Shown in pieces: positions 24,453 through 36,762 of a stretch of 64,000 bases of DNA. This DNA comes from Micropterus salmoides (lineage: Eukaryota > Chordata > Actinopteri > Centrarchiformes > Centrarchidae). A program made the position numbers and the translations under genes. The stretch spans positions 21,498,457 through 21,562,456 of the forward strand of contig NW_024040707.1 of the NCBI RefSeq assembly GCF_014851395.1, in the 5' to 3' direction. Below the pieces are notes generated by a model. The model was not told the DNA's origin, ran no database searches, and saw only the letters and a list, made by a program, of their open reading frames with translations. How positions within the stretch are numbered: the first letter of the stretch is position 1; each line of letters begins with the position of its first letter.

Positions 24453-24740
24453 TTTGGTGTTAACTATTCCACAAAACTAATGCAAGTCTTAGACTATGTT
24501 TAAATAAGATCATGGAAATCTTGTTCGTACTACAAAAAAAATGGCCACGTAACACAAGTGGGAACGTTCCTTTTTTTAAATATGAGATTTGCCAGTATTC
24601 ACTGTACACTTTACAATTACATTGTGGTCGTCAGATAACTCTTATTGTGGTACTATAAAAGTTCATTTTCTGTTTTCAAAGAAATCCCACATAACTCAAC
24701 CGCTGCACTATTATGACTGGGCTGAAAATGTCCCTGATCA
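24453..24740 (-). repeat. right arm of the 289-bp inverted repeat pair
   Basis: Inverted partner of 18381-18669. The two arms are separated by 5783 bases holding a SINE (21792-21985), a TG microsatellite and unique-looking sequence. The arms' high identity implies a recent common source or gene conversion. They may be terminal repeats of one large element or independent insertions of a short repeat. Confidence 0.9.
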
Positions 24741-25524
24741 CATGTTTGACACCACAGGCCCTGCATGGTGACTAGTGATGTGACTGGTTGGCATTCTCTG
24801 TCCTACATCTTTGCATTAAAACCACACATTGCATGTGAGTGCTATTCTTTTGTAATGCTGCTGAGACAGCAGTCTGGGGGTACAATTGGTGTTTTTGCTG
24901 CTGTGCGAAGCATCAAGATGTAGAAAATGTTTTTACCTTCCTTGGCAAGGTGTGACCCTACATGATAATAGAATTAATTATATCATGACACTAGATACAC
25001 AGTCCAGGAATAGATGTGCAAAATTGAGTTTTATTTATACAAACATGTAAACCTCATTGGGCGAGGCTAAGGAACCAGATGAAATGGGTTGCATAATATC
25101 ATGAAGCTTAGTGTTGTCAATGAAAAAAGTGCAATCTATTTAGATTAAACTTTCCAGGTTAGCTGATTAAGTTAGCTGACTGCCCACACATAAACACGTT
25201 GTGCTAGCAAGCACCATAAGATAGCAAAGCAGCCTGCTGAGCTTCTGAAGCCATAAATGTCATGTTGATTTTCTCAATAGTAGAATTGTTTGTATTAGTT
25301 TAATTTAGATTTACTACTTTGCTGCACAGTTTTGCGAGTTACATATAATAACTTAAAATGTTGCTTGATTGCAACCATACACTGAGGTTTAACACAGTAG
25401 GCTACATTTAGTACATTTAGTAAGTGCTGCTTTCATAGACTCTGCTTCAATGACATGTCAGTATAACTAAATCTAAATCCGTCTCTAATCCGTCTCTAAA
25501 TTAATGATAAATCATGTATTTTTG

Positions 25525-25720
25525 TAGCTGTTATGACTATGCCTGCTATTTTCACTTACAATATCATCACCTTTTTTGTCAGACATTTACAGCATGTCTC
25601 CCTGGCTGTAATCTGCTAGCACGTCCCCTATTTGTTTACTGCAATGTCTTTCAATTAAACAGCAGGGCCAGTTCCTTCAGAGATTTCGTTTTCGAGTGAC
25701 TCCCCAGAGAGAAAGCAGAG
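25525..25720. promoter_or_regulatory. candidate conserved non-coding element, intron 1
   Basis: Repeat-free block with GGCTGTAATCTGC, TTTCAATTAAAC and a short chance frame. Weak, texture-based proposal. Confidence 0.15.
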
Positions 25721-28700
25721 GAAATGGCTGAACACATCAGACACATTCGTCTTCTCTGCTTAGTTACCTTGCAGGGGGAAGATGTTGATACCCATTTCCT
25801 CCATCTAATGTGTTAGCTTTACACCTCATACCAGGTGTCAGCATGCAGCTTCTTGAAAGTTATTTTTCATTTGGAGCAAATAGCTAGGTTGAATAATCCA
25901 GGGCATTGCACTATTTTTGCATTTTCCCTTCTGTTATCAGACAGTTATTGATAATATGGTGGCAAACTTCTGACATGTTTAAGGTTAAAAGTGCACTAGT
26001 CAGAGATTATTACTTAATAGCCTTGACTGGTTGTTGATTGAGAATAAAAAGCCAATTATCATAATAGGATATGGGACATAATGACAGAATTAAATGAGTG
26101 TGACAGACACACAATAGGCCTGCTCTGTCATCGCCTTAGCCCAGCTCGCTTATTAGAATTAATCTGGCCTGATTAAAAATGCTAATGGCTCAAAGTCATT
26201 GACGGAGTTTACATGTTTTTATAACATTTAACTGATTTAATTACATGGAAAATGAAATGGTGAGATGTGCAATTTCATTTTTTATTCCGTCATCACCCAC
26301 CTGCCGGTTGCCACCGAGCAATGAATATTTTCCCATGCCAGGAAGAGAAGGTAATGAGATTAGTGCTCTCCCTCTCTCTCTGTTTCTCTCTCCATCTCTG
26401 CCTTTCAGAAGCTGATGGTTTGGTTCATCGAACCAAGAAGAGCTGTTTTATTGTTATCACTGAAAACATTTTATCTTGGTCTCAGAAGCACCTACTGTAT
26501 TGTGTGGGCGGAGAGCTTCACAAAATTTAAAGAGTTTCCTCCTACGATGTATCATTTTAGAAGACCACTATATGATTTATAGCTGGGGGGTGAAAACATT
26601 CAGATTCTTCCCGGTGTTGTGTTTCACATTCAAACAGCCATGTAGAGCAATGGTCAGATGTGTTAGCAGACATGTTTAATTGTGTTAGGTGTATTAACGT
26701 GCTGTACAGCCTGCAGCAAGATGTGAATGTACACATGACTTGACATGTTTCAGTTTAACTCCATGAAGGGGTTTCACCCTAACGGAAATTTGTCACAATA
26801 CATTACACAATACAAAAAGAAAAGCAAGCGTGTGTACTTCAGTTTCTGCAAAATTCAATTGTTTGCAGAAACAAAACAAAAAATATTGTTGTACACTTGC
26901 TGCAAGCTCAAGATTAAAAAGTTAAAAATGTCCTTTAAATCAGTAATCTCTTTTTATACAGTCATACCGTGTATCGCACACATTGACCTGTTTGAGTGAG
27001 ATCAGCCAGATGCTGTTTTCAGCCTTAATGCCTGTAAAGGTTTCAGACTATATTCAGACTCTGTGCACCTTGTAGTGTGAGCTCGTTAAAAGTGCAGATT
27101 GATAGTTTTGCTTACTTGAAACATGCTTGGTGTTTTTTCACCTTTCAGCCGTGGCCGTAAAAACCTGCAAGCATGTGGTGGACATCCTGTGGGGGAGGAA
27201 ATTGATTTTTCTGGGTTTGTTTGTTCTAGACCGACAGGCGACATGCATTGTTTTTCTTTTCTTTTACATTTCAGACTGATCGTTTTATTGGTAAATTAAC
27301 ATGCTTTATGGCTGTTATAACTTTACAGCTTTTTCAGAATAGTTTTATTTGAGCCTGAATGATGTTTTTCCCCAATCATAAAAGGTCGACAGAATGAGAC
27401 GACATTTGGAAGAGACGGAATGTTTTTAAATTTGATTCATGTGAATGGACCAGATGTTCTGTTTTGATCTTGGTGTGTTGTGTCTAAGCTTCTGTTGCAC
27501 CATCTCCCACCCACCTTGCCTTACATCAGCAGCAGCAATGCAGTTATTCAATGTGTAATACAGAGACGTCAAGCTACAAAAGGGTTTCCACGCTGTGGAA
27601 AATAAAAAAAACTTTTCACTTAAAGACCATTTATTTTGAAGCGGGAAAAAGACATACAGACCTAAAACTTTGTGTTGACAGGACAGGATCAATTCCAACT
27701 GCGTGTCCGTACATCAGCTCAATGTGTTGAAATGGAAAGTATGCTATCGATCTGTGTGCATTAGTGCTCTACAGTAACATAAGCAATGAGTGGCAGAACA
27801 AAAGAGGCACTGTGTGTTACACTAGAGGAGAGGTGCAGTACAAAGAGGCACGTAAACTTCATGCAGTCTGTTGGCATTTCATTGTTTATCATTTTAAGTC
27901 CAAATGGATATTTGTCTTTCATAAAAGAATTTTACTCACTCACATGCATCTGGAACTGATTTTGGATAGTTTGAAATATATAGGCCTAATATATTGTTTT
28001 GCCCTGCAGAGAGAAAGCTTATTAAAGTATATTGTAGTAAAGTGCTGCAAAAAATATGATACGGCTTGACATTAAAAGGCTAAGGAGGCCACCAAAGCCT
28101 GCTGTAATAGAGGTCAGGCAACACAGTTACATCCTAGAAATCAAGTTGCTCATTTATATATCCATAAGTTGCCCTCGCTCACAACTGGATCGTCATAAGA
28201 AGCTGGAAAGCATACATCCTTCACAGATTTTTCTCCTGTTCTGCCTCATACTTTCCCTCTAGGGACAAAACACAATTACTCCATTGTGCCACACACTACA
28301 TTATATCACATTCTGCACATTTTAGCTAGAGAAAAGACGCAGTGTTGTGTTGGGGCATATGGCATAATGATAAATATGTTTTAGAAGAGGAGGGTAAGGG
28401 TTGGCGGATAGAGGGTCACTGTCAGGGCACAAATAGAATGAACTATAGCGCAGTGATTGGATTAGTGCATTGTAAACAGTGGGTTATTTCTGTAAATATC
28501 CTAATCCCAGGGGCCTGGATTAAAGACAAACAAACAGAAGAAAATGAACCAAGATATTTTTCAAATAGTTTAGCCCAATATTTCCACTAAATGTATCTAA
28601 CACACTATATAGTGGAAATTATATTTTGATATGAAGACAAGATCTGACCACATCTAAGAGGGAGAGAGACAGTTAGACAGTGCCAGGACCTTCTCAGTAA

Positions 28701-30339
28701 CTGCACCGTTCGACCCTACCTACACACCGATGGCAGGAAACGTGGTGGTGACAAGGAAAACCCTGAGATGCCACACGGAGGGGTAAAAATAGGCCACTTG
28801 GCACGAGAGACAGCAAAAGAGGGGGAGGAAGAAAAGAATCAGAAAGAGGGGAAAATTGGTGCATGTGTCTTCTTGCAGGGACTTTCTTCTGCAGGCCCAA
28901 GATAAGAAACTTCTCTCTTTAATGTTGGTTGGTTTGATCAGTCAAAATTTCTCTTGTTCTTTTTCTGAGAGAGAGCGACAGCAAAGCAACAGTGAACTCT
29001 TTTGAGTTTACAGTCTGCACCTCCTACACCTTCACAGTTTGAAACTTTAACCCATTACCACCTTAAATGTAAATGTGTTACAAATCTCACTTCTTAACAG
29101 TGTCACTGATCTTTCCTTTAAATGCTGACCCAGGAAAAACCCAGATTGTAGGTGTCGAGGGTCATCACAGATATTTTGACCCAGGTCCTTTACTAGTTAC
29201 TCAGTGCTGGTTAAGGTCATGGTCATTTTTGAGTCCCACACTATAGGTGAATACTGGATGTGATTTGTGATGGTTCTTGAACCCAAAGATGCTTTAACAT
29301 GACTATAAAATGTCTTTGGATATGTATAATCTAATAAAGCAGTAGTAATAATTAATAATTAATGGAATCATGCTGATTTGATATAAAAGTCTACAGTGTG
29401 TCCCAAACTGAGGGTTCTGGTGGGTCAAAATATGATTAAATGGTATAGGAAAGAAAGAAAATTGAAATTGAAAAAGGATTGATTCATTCATTGATTGATC
29501 ATTTAAGTCTTTCTTAAAACAATGGTATGGTGTTTATATGAACATTGAAACTAGTTTTGTTAGCTGCAATTATTCCTCCGTTTCATATTGGCCATTTAGA
29601 GCCAATCCTTACATCCTTTTACTAATGTGCGACAAAATCCGCAGTCGCACTTTGACACACGTGAGTCTCTTTTTGTTACTAACCTCCCACTGCAGCTCAG
29701 AAGGAAAACACTGTCCAAGGAAACACAAAGAGGGAATTTTGTACTAAAAAGACTGTACCTGGAAGATACCCACTTGATATGTATAACTCAGACTGCTGAA
29801 GCCTCATGTTAGCTTCAGATAAACTTTGGGAAGGGAGCTTTTTGGGAGGGGATGATTACAGAGTACAAACCCTGTTTCAGTACTCATGGGCGCCCGACTA
29901 CGACAGACTTTTTTGTGATCGTAAAATTGTGAACCTAATTTTTAAACTTGTGTGCGCACTGAAAAGAATTGAAATAAAATTGAGAAGTGCTCACAGTTCA
30001 TAAACATCTGCAGTGACACTGTCTCATATTACGGGGTTACAAACCGAAAAGTTAGAGAAAACTGAAGTGTTTATATAAAAGTATATTTCTGTGATCTACA
30101 GTTGTTGATCCCTGGTTTTGTGTTAACAGAGACAACTCAGGATGTCTGGCGCAAATATTCAAATAGCCCATATTCTGTATCCTGCATCATATACCAACTG
30201 TAAGTGATGATCAAGCCGCTCTTTTCTAACCAGACCACCATGTCTCAGTTTACTAACACCCAGTCAGAGTCTGCTCTTGGCCCTTGAGGAATGAAAAATG
30301 ACGTGCCCTCAGGCCTGCCCCTCCTCTACATATCTGCTC

Positions 30340-30520
30340 ATTCATCTGGGCTGCTCATTAAAGGGTAATTACCTGTAATTAGTGAATCATGTCGCTTAAT
30401 GAAGATGTTGAAAGCTGTTGGAGCCAGAAGGGCTAGCCTTAATTCGGAGTGATGTTCAAGATTAGCAGCAGACAGGAATTCAATAAAGGCGGACAGATTA
30501 ATGAAGTATTAGCAATTTTT
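30340..30520. promoter_or_regulatory. candidate homeodomain-site cluster, intron 1
   Basis: Within about 150 bases there are GGTAATTACC, TGTAATTAGTG, CTTAATGAAG, CTTAATTCG and GATTAATGAAG cores. The stretch is non-repetitive. Such TAAT-core clusters are typical of developmental enhancers, but binding is not shown here. Confidence 0.27.
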
Positions 30521-30740
30521 TGCTGGTGCCATAGATGGCTTGTATTATGTTTATATTTCACATTAATTTTCAATTTCAGCAGCGTCAACACCTTGCTCCG
30601 GAGGCCAAGTACATGTTACTGTATCAGAGCAGGCTAATAGGCATAATGATGATCAAGCTGTGTGTGCCTAAGTACGTCTATGTGTGTGGTGCTTGTGCGA
30701 ACGAGTGTAATGCTAGCTCTAATGTGTGCTCTGCTGTGCT

Positions 30741-30741
<1 letters not shown>

Positions 30742-30776
<35 letters not shown>
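30742..30776. repeat. (TG)n microsatellite
   Basis: Uninterrupted TG tract; a related CA/TG-rich, interrupted region continues through about 30930-31290. Confidence 0.95.
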
Positions 30777-30777
<1 letters not shown>

Positions 30778-32234
30778 CCCTGGCGGCGTGGTGAGTGTTT
30801 AATCTGGCCCGGTGGCGTGCCGTTGGCCCGGCTAATCACAGTGTGTCTGTAGGAGTGCGCTGAGCCAGGGGAGCACGCCATCGCTAACAGTGCCTGACAG
30901 ACTCATTAGAGAGACCTGGCACTGAGCTAGCAAGGCACACACACACACGCACAGACAAAGATACACACTCAAACACTTTGAAACACATACAGTGGGAAAG
31001 GCACTCAGGCTCAACTGCACAGACATTGGGATAAATTCACACACTTACACACCTCCTTATTTTTTTGACAGTCTTGCACACGCACACTCACTGATTCCTA
31101 TAACCGTAGACAATTGTGTGCTGTCTCACCCTCTCTTTCACACATGCACACACACACATACTTATACACACACACTCAGTGCTCCACGTGTGAGAACAAG
31201 GCAGGCGGTGACCCCTCGCAGTCGCAGCCCAAACACAGACAAGAGCCGAGAGAGCATCTGCGGAAAAGGTGTGTGTGTGTGTGTGTGGCGAGGGGGGGGG
31301 AGGGAAGTTTCTGGCGTAGCTATGCTTTCTACAATTCAAATGGTGTATTTAGACAGGCAAATTACATTTTCTGAGGCTAATTATCTGCAGTCAGGAGATC
31401 ACCTGCACCCTGTCGAAACCTTAAGAGTGCAAAAGAGAGTATATTAGCGATGTATCGAATGTAGGCTGCTTTTAGACGTGTGTAAACGTCTTTTGGGAAA
31501 ACTTTATTCTTTTTTTCAGTGTGTAATTTTAAGTGAAAGACTAGTAATTTGACAGGATGAGGTAGAATGACATTTAGCAAAGTTTGACAAACTATTTTGA
31601 CAAATTACTTAAGACTTGCTTGCCTTGCTCCCACAGTGAGGTTAATTGCAGCTCAGCTGCAGCAGAGCCAAGTGGAAACATTAGGTTCAGCTGAATAACA
31701 GGTGAATGCAAAGCAGGTCAATACATAGTCAAGTGTGGGCCCACCAGCTGTTCACGCTCTATGCTCTGCCACCGCACAATGACATACACACATAAACACA
31801 TATGATTGCACACAAGAAATAACAACGACAGAGTTAAACATGTAAACAAATCAAGCTAAATATTTTTTTATATATTTAATGGATGATGCATTAATAAAGA
31901 AGTCATATACAGTACATTAAAAACTGATAACACTTTCAGGATACGGCTGCAGTTCTATTATATGTTCTTATTGTCAACAAATCCCATGAAAAGAGCAAAA
32001 CCAACAATGAATTTATCTAACTAACAAGTATTGCCTGTAGCCAGAGCCTGATATAGCTTATTCCTCTGTGCCATGGCCCTGAGTTGATGTCTAAAAACTA
32101 ATGAAAATACATAAATAAGCCAAATAGTCTTGGTGCTGTAATTACTAACCAGCACAGCAAATGTGTTTTAATCCAAAGCTGAAAATAAGCCCCAAAATGA
32201 ACCCTACTCCTGTTTGAATAAATACATTTTTTGA

Positions 32235-32640
32235 TAACTTGGGGGCAGCATAACAAGTTTCTAACAACCTGTACACCCAGCATTGGCAAATTTTCTAGCA
32301 AACAGTTGCCTATTGACACATCCAGCAGACATGGATCAACTTCAACATTCGTTTGGAGTTGTGATTCTGTCCATGTGGCAAATGTAAATTCAATGTACGC
32401 TCTCCTTTTTGCTCTTTGTTGCTCTCAACCAACTACTGATGCAAACATGTGGCTTTTTAGCTACTAAATGGTCCACTATGTTGTTCATTAGACAATTGCT
32501 AACTTTGTCTGTTTGTTGTTGTTGGTCCTGGGCAGGTGTAGCGCACAGTGACTTTATCAGAGCATTGTGAAGCAAGTAAATCCAAACAGTAAATTGAGGA
32601 GCTGAAAGATGCTAAAACACCCAATCCCTGAACGAGTCTT
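32235..32640 (+). repeat. dispersed repeat family X, copy 1
   Basis: Shares ordered words with 43325-43740: CTTGGGGGCA, then CATTCGTTTGGAGTTGTG, TCTGTCCATGTGGCAA, CTTTGTCTGT, CTGGGCAGGTG and GAGCTGAAAGATGCTAAAAC. The two copies are on the same strand and clearly diverged. I remember sequences of this type as common in teleost genomes but cannot name the class. Confidence 0.65.
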
Positions 32641-32786
32641 TTGATGCATTGTTCATAGAAAATAGTGTTTAGAGCACCTTTAAAAAATAGAAAGTATATA
32701 TTTGTGACCCATTTTAAAGATTGATGTTTTCTTTAGGAACAAATGGTGCTGCTGAGTGCCTCTGACAGGTTAGGGAAGTTTGACAG

Positions 32787-34135
32787 CAGGGGCGCTGCTA
32801 GACCTAAAGCTCTACTGGGGCACAGGCCCCATCATCCCTCATGTCAAATTTTACTTCATGATTTTAGTTATTTTTGATTGAAGTGTATGAAATGTGATAT
32901 GTGCTTTACCAGTTTCCCTTGCTTTGCCCAATAATATTGGCGCTGTCATGTCAGAAAGGGCTTTGGCCGGAGCGTGCGCACCCACACCTATGTCACCACA
33001 TAAAAAAAATTCTAACACTGGGCCCTCATACCTGACTCATGAGCCTTGTAAACAATTTGCCATTGCTGCACAGTTACACCTGACACTGTCTAGATAGACT
33101 AGATAATAATACTTACTAGATATTAATGTTATCATCTGCATCAGGCCCATTCAAACTGGCTCCCCAGGTTTCCTTTAATATATTTTCAAAGGTAAAATAC
33201 TATTTATATAACTTGACTGATTATGTGATGTTTATTATTTACTGAGAGATGTCCATCCATATTGCCCAGTCTGCTCCGCTAATCAACATTTCAATAATCA
33301 ATAAGAATTCTTTACTTTCCATCTTGCATTAGTCCAGAGTTGCAACTAAACCTTCACTGAGAGACAGATCATTACTGTCTTGTTTTAAAATGATGTCTAC
33401 CAATGAGGAGTGCCATCACATCTGTGTGCTGTCTGGACTGGACTCACTAATGTTGATGCTGGAATGCAATAAGGTCCGGCTGCAGACTGTAGCGCCGCTC
33501 AGCCAGACCCCTCTCCTGAAATGCGCGAGTTTCATTTTGTGCATGCGCGTAAGAACGCATTTTTATGGGCGACGTGTTATCTTTTTCATGCTACAGTTTA
33601 TAAACACCGTTGCACGTCGGCGTTTATCAAACGTAATAAATAGTTGTATTTTACTCTGTATTTAATATTGTTCGGTCACTGACTGGCAAGCAACCAAGAC
33701 AAAAACAGACCGAGAAGCACTGCTCAACTAGCAGGACTGACACACTGCTGCTACACATGAACCTGCTCACATCAGACTTTGGAGAGAACACAAGTTTACC
33801 TGACTGTTGTTCCTGAAAGTAACTCTCATTGAGTTATTTTCTCTTCTTGTGCCCAGGATAGTCCCTCTTAGTCCTCTCAACGTTGTAAACACTCGCTTTC
33901 AACATTGACTTAATTAATTTTATATCTTTAACAATGTGTCATTTTACATTAACCTGTAGTTTTATTTCGAAATTATTGCCAACAGACTTTGCAGATGTTT
34001 CCAGTTTTGGCCAACTTGACCACGGAGCCCTACACGTTCAAAAACAACGCCAAGGGTTCTTGACAATTTTACTGGGGCACTGCACATGGATAATGGGGCA
34101 CATGCCCCAGTAAAAAGAGTCTAGCGACGCCTATG
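32787..34135. mobile_element. hAT-like non-autonomous element A
   Basis: The left end CAGGGGCGCTGCTAGAC and the inverted right end (CATAGGCGTCGCTAGAC) match at 13 of 17 bases, and both continue into ACTGGGGCA words. The element is 1349 bp with no transposase frame. The flanking octamers tttgacag and tttgtaat agree at only five positions, so an 8-bp target duplication is plausible but eroded. It lies 18 bases from hAT element B. Confidence 0.6.
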
Positions 34136-34153
34136 TTTGTAATTACTGTTGGA

Positions 34154-35079
34154 CAGAGATGCTCACAAGTCACTGAGCTAGAGTCCAAGTCAAGTCTCAA
34201 GTCACTGAGCTAGAGTTTAAGTCAAGTCTCAAGTCTTTGAGCTAGAGTCCAAGTCAAGTCTCAAGTCTCTCGTTGTCATAATGAATGTTGTATCACCAGC
34301 TGTGTTCAATCCAGTCTGCTTATAAAACTGCATACCTATAAGGAATTCTGTAACTGTAACCTGTTTTTCCACTTACAGAGCACAACAATGTAATGTGCAA
34401 TGCAATTAATCACAGCTTATAAACTACTGTAAGTCAACACATCCCACAGACTCTCAAATAGTGTAAACCTATAACTAAATAAAACTGTAACGTTATATGA
34501 TTAACAATAAACCTGTAACCTGTTTGCAGCCACCGTTATTAATTATCCTGATGGTAGCCAGCGGGATGTAAATGATTACATTAAGTTTGGGAAGCTAACA
34601 AACGCTTTCTTTTCATAACGAACGACAGTTGGAGTTAACCTCTCGTAGGTCGTAGCTAAAGCAAGAAGCAAACTAATGTTAGATGGCCAATGCTGAGCTA
34701 AACATGTTTATTAACCTCAGCTTACTAACTTATTTTGCGATCTGCGCTTCTTTGTTTGGATCTTGTTGTATGAAGTTTTAAAGCCAAAGTTTATGATGAA
34801 TGGCACAGTAGCTGCCGATGTTTGTTGTCCTCTCTCACGTGTGGCCGCGCGCAGCTGATACTACATGCTACGTAGGCAGGTCATAGGTAACGGAGGGAGG
34901 GGAATAACAGCACGCTCATCAGACATTTCCTAAAAATAAACATTGTCGAGTCCCGCACCTCAAGTCTAAGTCAAGTCTGAAGCCTTTTGAGGACGAGTCT
35001 CAAGTCGAGTCTGAAGTCACTGTGTGTGCGACTTAAGTTGGACTCAAGTCCGAGTCTCAAACCCGAGTCCCCATCTCTG
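34154..35079. mobile_element. hAT-type non-autonomous element B with intact target duplication
   Basis: The element begins CAGAGATG and ends CATCTCTG, and is flanked by a perfect 8-bp direct repeat CTGTTGGA (34146-34153 and 35080-35087). An 8-bp duplication with CAG-type ends is the hallmark of the hAT superfamily. It is 926 bp with no transposase. Both subterminal regions are packed with AAGTCAAGTCTC-like words, including three tandem 32-base units on the left, which may be transposase-binding sites. Confidence 0.88.
34167..34262. repeat. three tandem 32-bp units in hAT element B
   Basis: Units start AAGTCACTGAGCTAGAGT and end AAGTCAAGTCTC. The second and third differ from the first by two bases each. 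They are subterminal in the element, and related but diverged words occur near its right end. Confidence 0.9.
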
Positions 35080-35447
35080 CTGTTGGACTAACACATTGTT
35101 GGTTTTGGTCTTTTTATTGGATTGGATTGTTGACCCTTACACAAATATCAAATAACACTTGCTTTATGGTTTAACACTTGAAAACATTGAAAACACTGAA
35201 GAAACAATAAGATCCTACACAAAAGTATGCCTTGCTGTATGACAAGACATTATACTGTACAGTCTGCTGCCAATTCAGGACTCTCTTTCCTTCTCTCACT
35301 TTCTCTCAGCCCTTCTTATTCTCTCCTTTCATACACTACAGGTAGCTGTAACTGGAAAAAGTTTCGCTGACAACCTTGTTTCACCTAAAAGCCAAATCAA
35401 ACTGTCTTTAATTTTCTCTACCACTGTACCATGTAACAGGCCAAATG

Positions 35448-35460
35448 CCCCCCCCCCCCC
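35448..35460. repeat. 13-base C run
   Basis: Homopolymer of 13 C residues, comparable with the 12-base C run at 448-459. Confidence 0.95.
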
Positions 35461-35649
35461 TGTTTCTCTCTCTCTTCAGAGTACAATAGCTGTTTTGCTC
35501 TCCGCTCTCCTCCATTCTATTTCTCTCAGTCTTCTCCAGCACAAGGCTATGACATTGAGGGAATGTGATGTGATGTATTGTAGTGAATAATGTATTCTGC
35601 GAGGATTGTACAGAGCACGTAGAGCAGATGGCAGCAGGTTGATCTCGAT

Positions 35650-35741
35650 GTGTGTGTGTGTGTGTGTGTATGCGAGTGTGTGTGAGCGTGTATTTAATGA
35701 TGACAGTGTGTGTATGTGTGATATGCGTAGGAGCCTGTGTG

Positions 35742-35790
<49 letters not shown>
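35650..35790. repeat. (TG)n-rich region
   Basis: Two TG tracts with interrupted TG/CG sequence between them; the longer, near-perfect one is about 35735-35789. It creates spurious Cys/Val and Thr/His frames of up to 162 codons. Confidence 0.95.
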
Positions 35791-35791
<1 letters not shown>

Positions 35792-36740
35792 CACCCGGAA
35801 CAGGGAGGGGACGGAGGAGAAGCAGGGAGGAGGGAGGGGGAGTGGGGGTTGGTGTGTATGTGTGTCAATGTGAGCCTCCTTTGTGAGATAAAACATGCAA
35901 ATGGTGGATTATTTTAATGCAGTTTTTTCTAGAGCCCCAAGCCTTAATCCCTAAAGCAGTTGAAATGAAAATAGTATATGTTTTCTTTCAAACTCTCTCC
36001 CTCCCTCAATGTTTTTTATTCCCTGATAGGAATTTACAACTACCAGCTGTCTAGGAACGGGATCCTTTGCGCTTAAATTTCTCTCTGGTGTAGTTACAGC
36101 CAAAGACTGATGATTACATCTGGATAGCATGGAATTGACTAAAGCTAGTCAAGCTTGAACTGCTCTGTTATGCAGTGGAAGGATCATGGTTGTGAAATGT
36201 TTCTGATCGAATAGTGATAACAATGTTGATAATAAAAATAGAGCTGAGTGCTCGGTTTGCCACTTTGAGTGGACTGCAGATGTAAAATATGCGCATTTAT
36301 AAACACTTGCATATGCTCAAGCACACAATTGCAGAACTACATCACTTTCACATTTTGTGCCGACACATATCTGTAGCTCATCTGTAGGTTTAATATATTT
36401 AAACAATAAAGTATGTAAAAAATCTCATCTCAGCTAACCAGCTATTGAAAGAAAACACTGGTTTGTCATGAACAAAAACACACACATGCCTATTTCTGAA
36501 ACTGTTGTCACACGGGCTGTCTTATATTTCTTATGTAAAAGATATGAAAAGCACATGCGCCTATATGTCTTCGTAACAAAGTACAGAGAACAAGAGTTTG
36601 TCTGGATTTGTCTTTCAGTGTCGTCCATACACTTCACTGATAAACCTGAGGATTATACATTTTATAGAGGTACATCAGGCTTCATGAGCAAATGATCAGT
36701 TTTTGTTTTGTGTCTCCATTTCTGTCCATATGTATGACCT

Positions 36741-36762
36741 CTCTCTCTCTCTCTCTCTCTTT
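36741..36762. repeat. (CT)n microsatellite
   Basis: Short uninterrupted CT tract. Confidence 0.9.

Noticed and set aside
30992..31447. 151-codon open frame
   Set aside because: Driven by CA/TG dinucleotide-rich sequence (Thr-His runs), with no domain.
35408..35917. 162-codon minus-strand and 103-codon plus-strand open frames
   Set aside because: Both are translations of a TG/CA microsatellite region.
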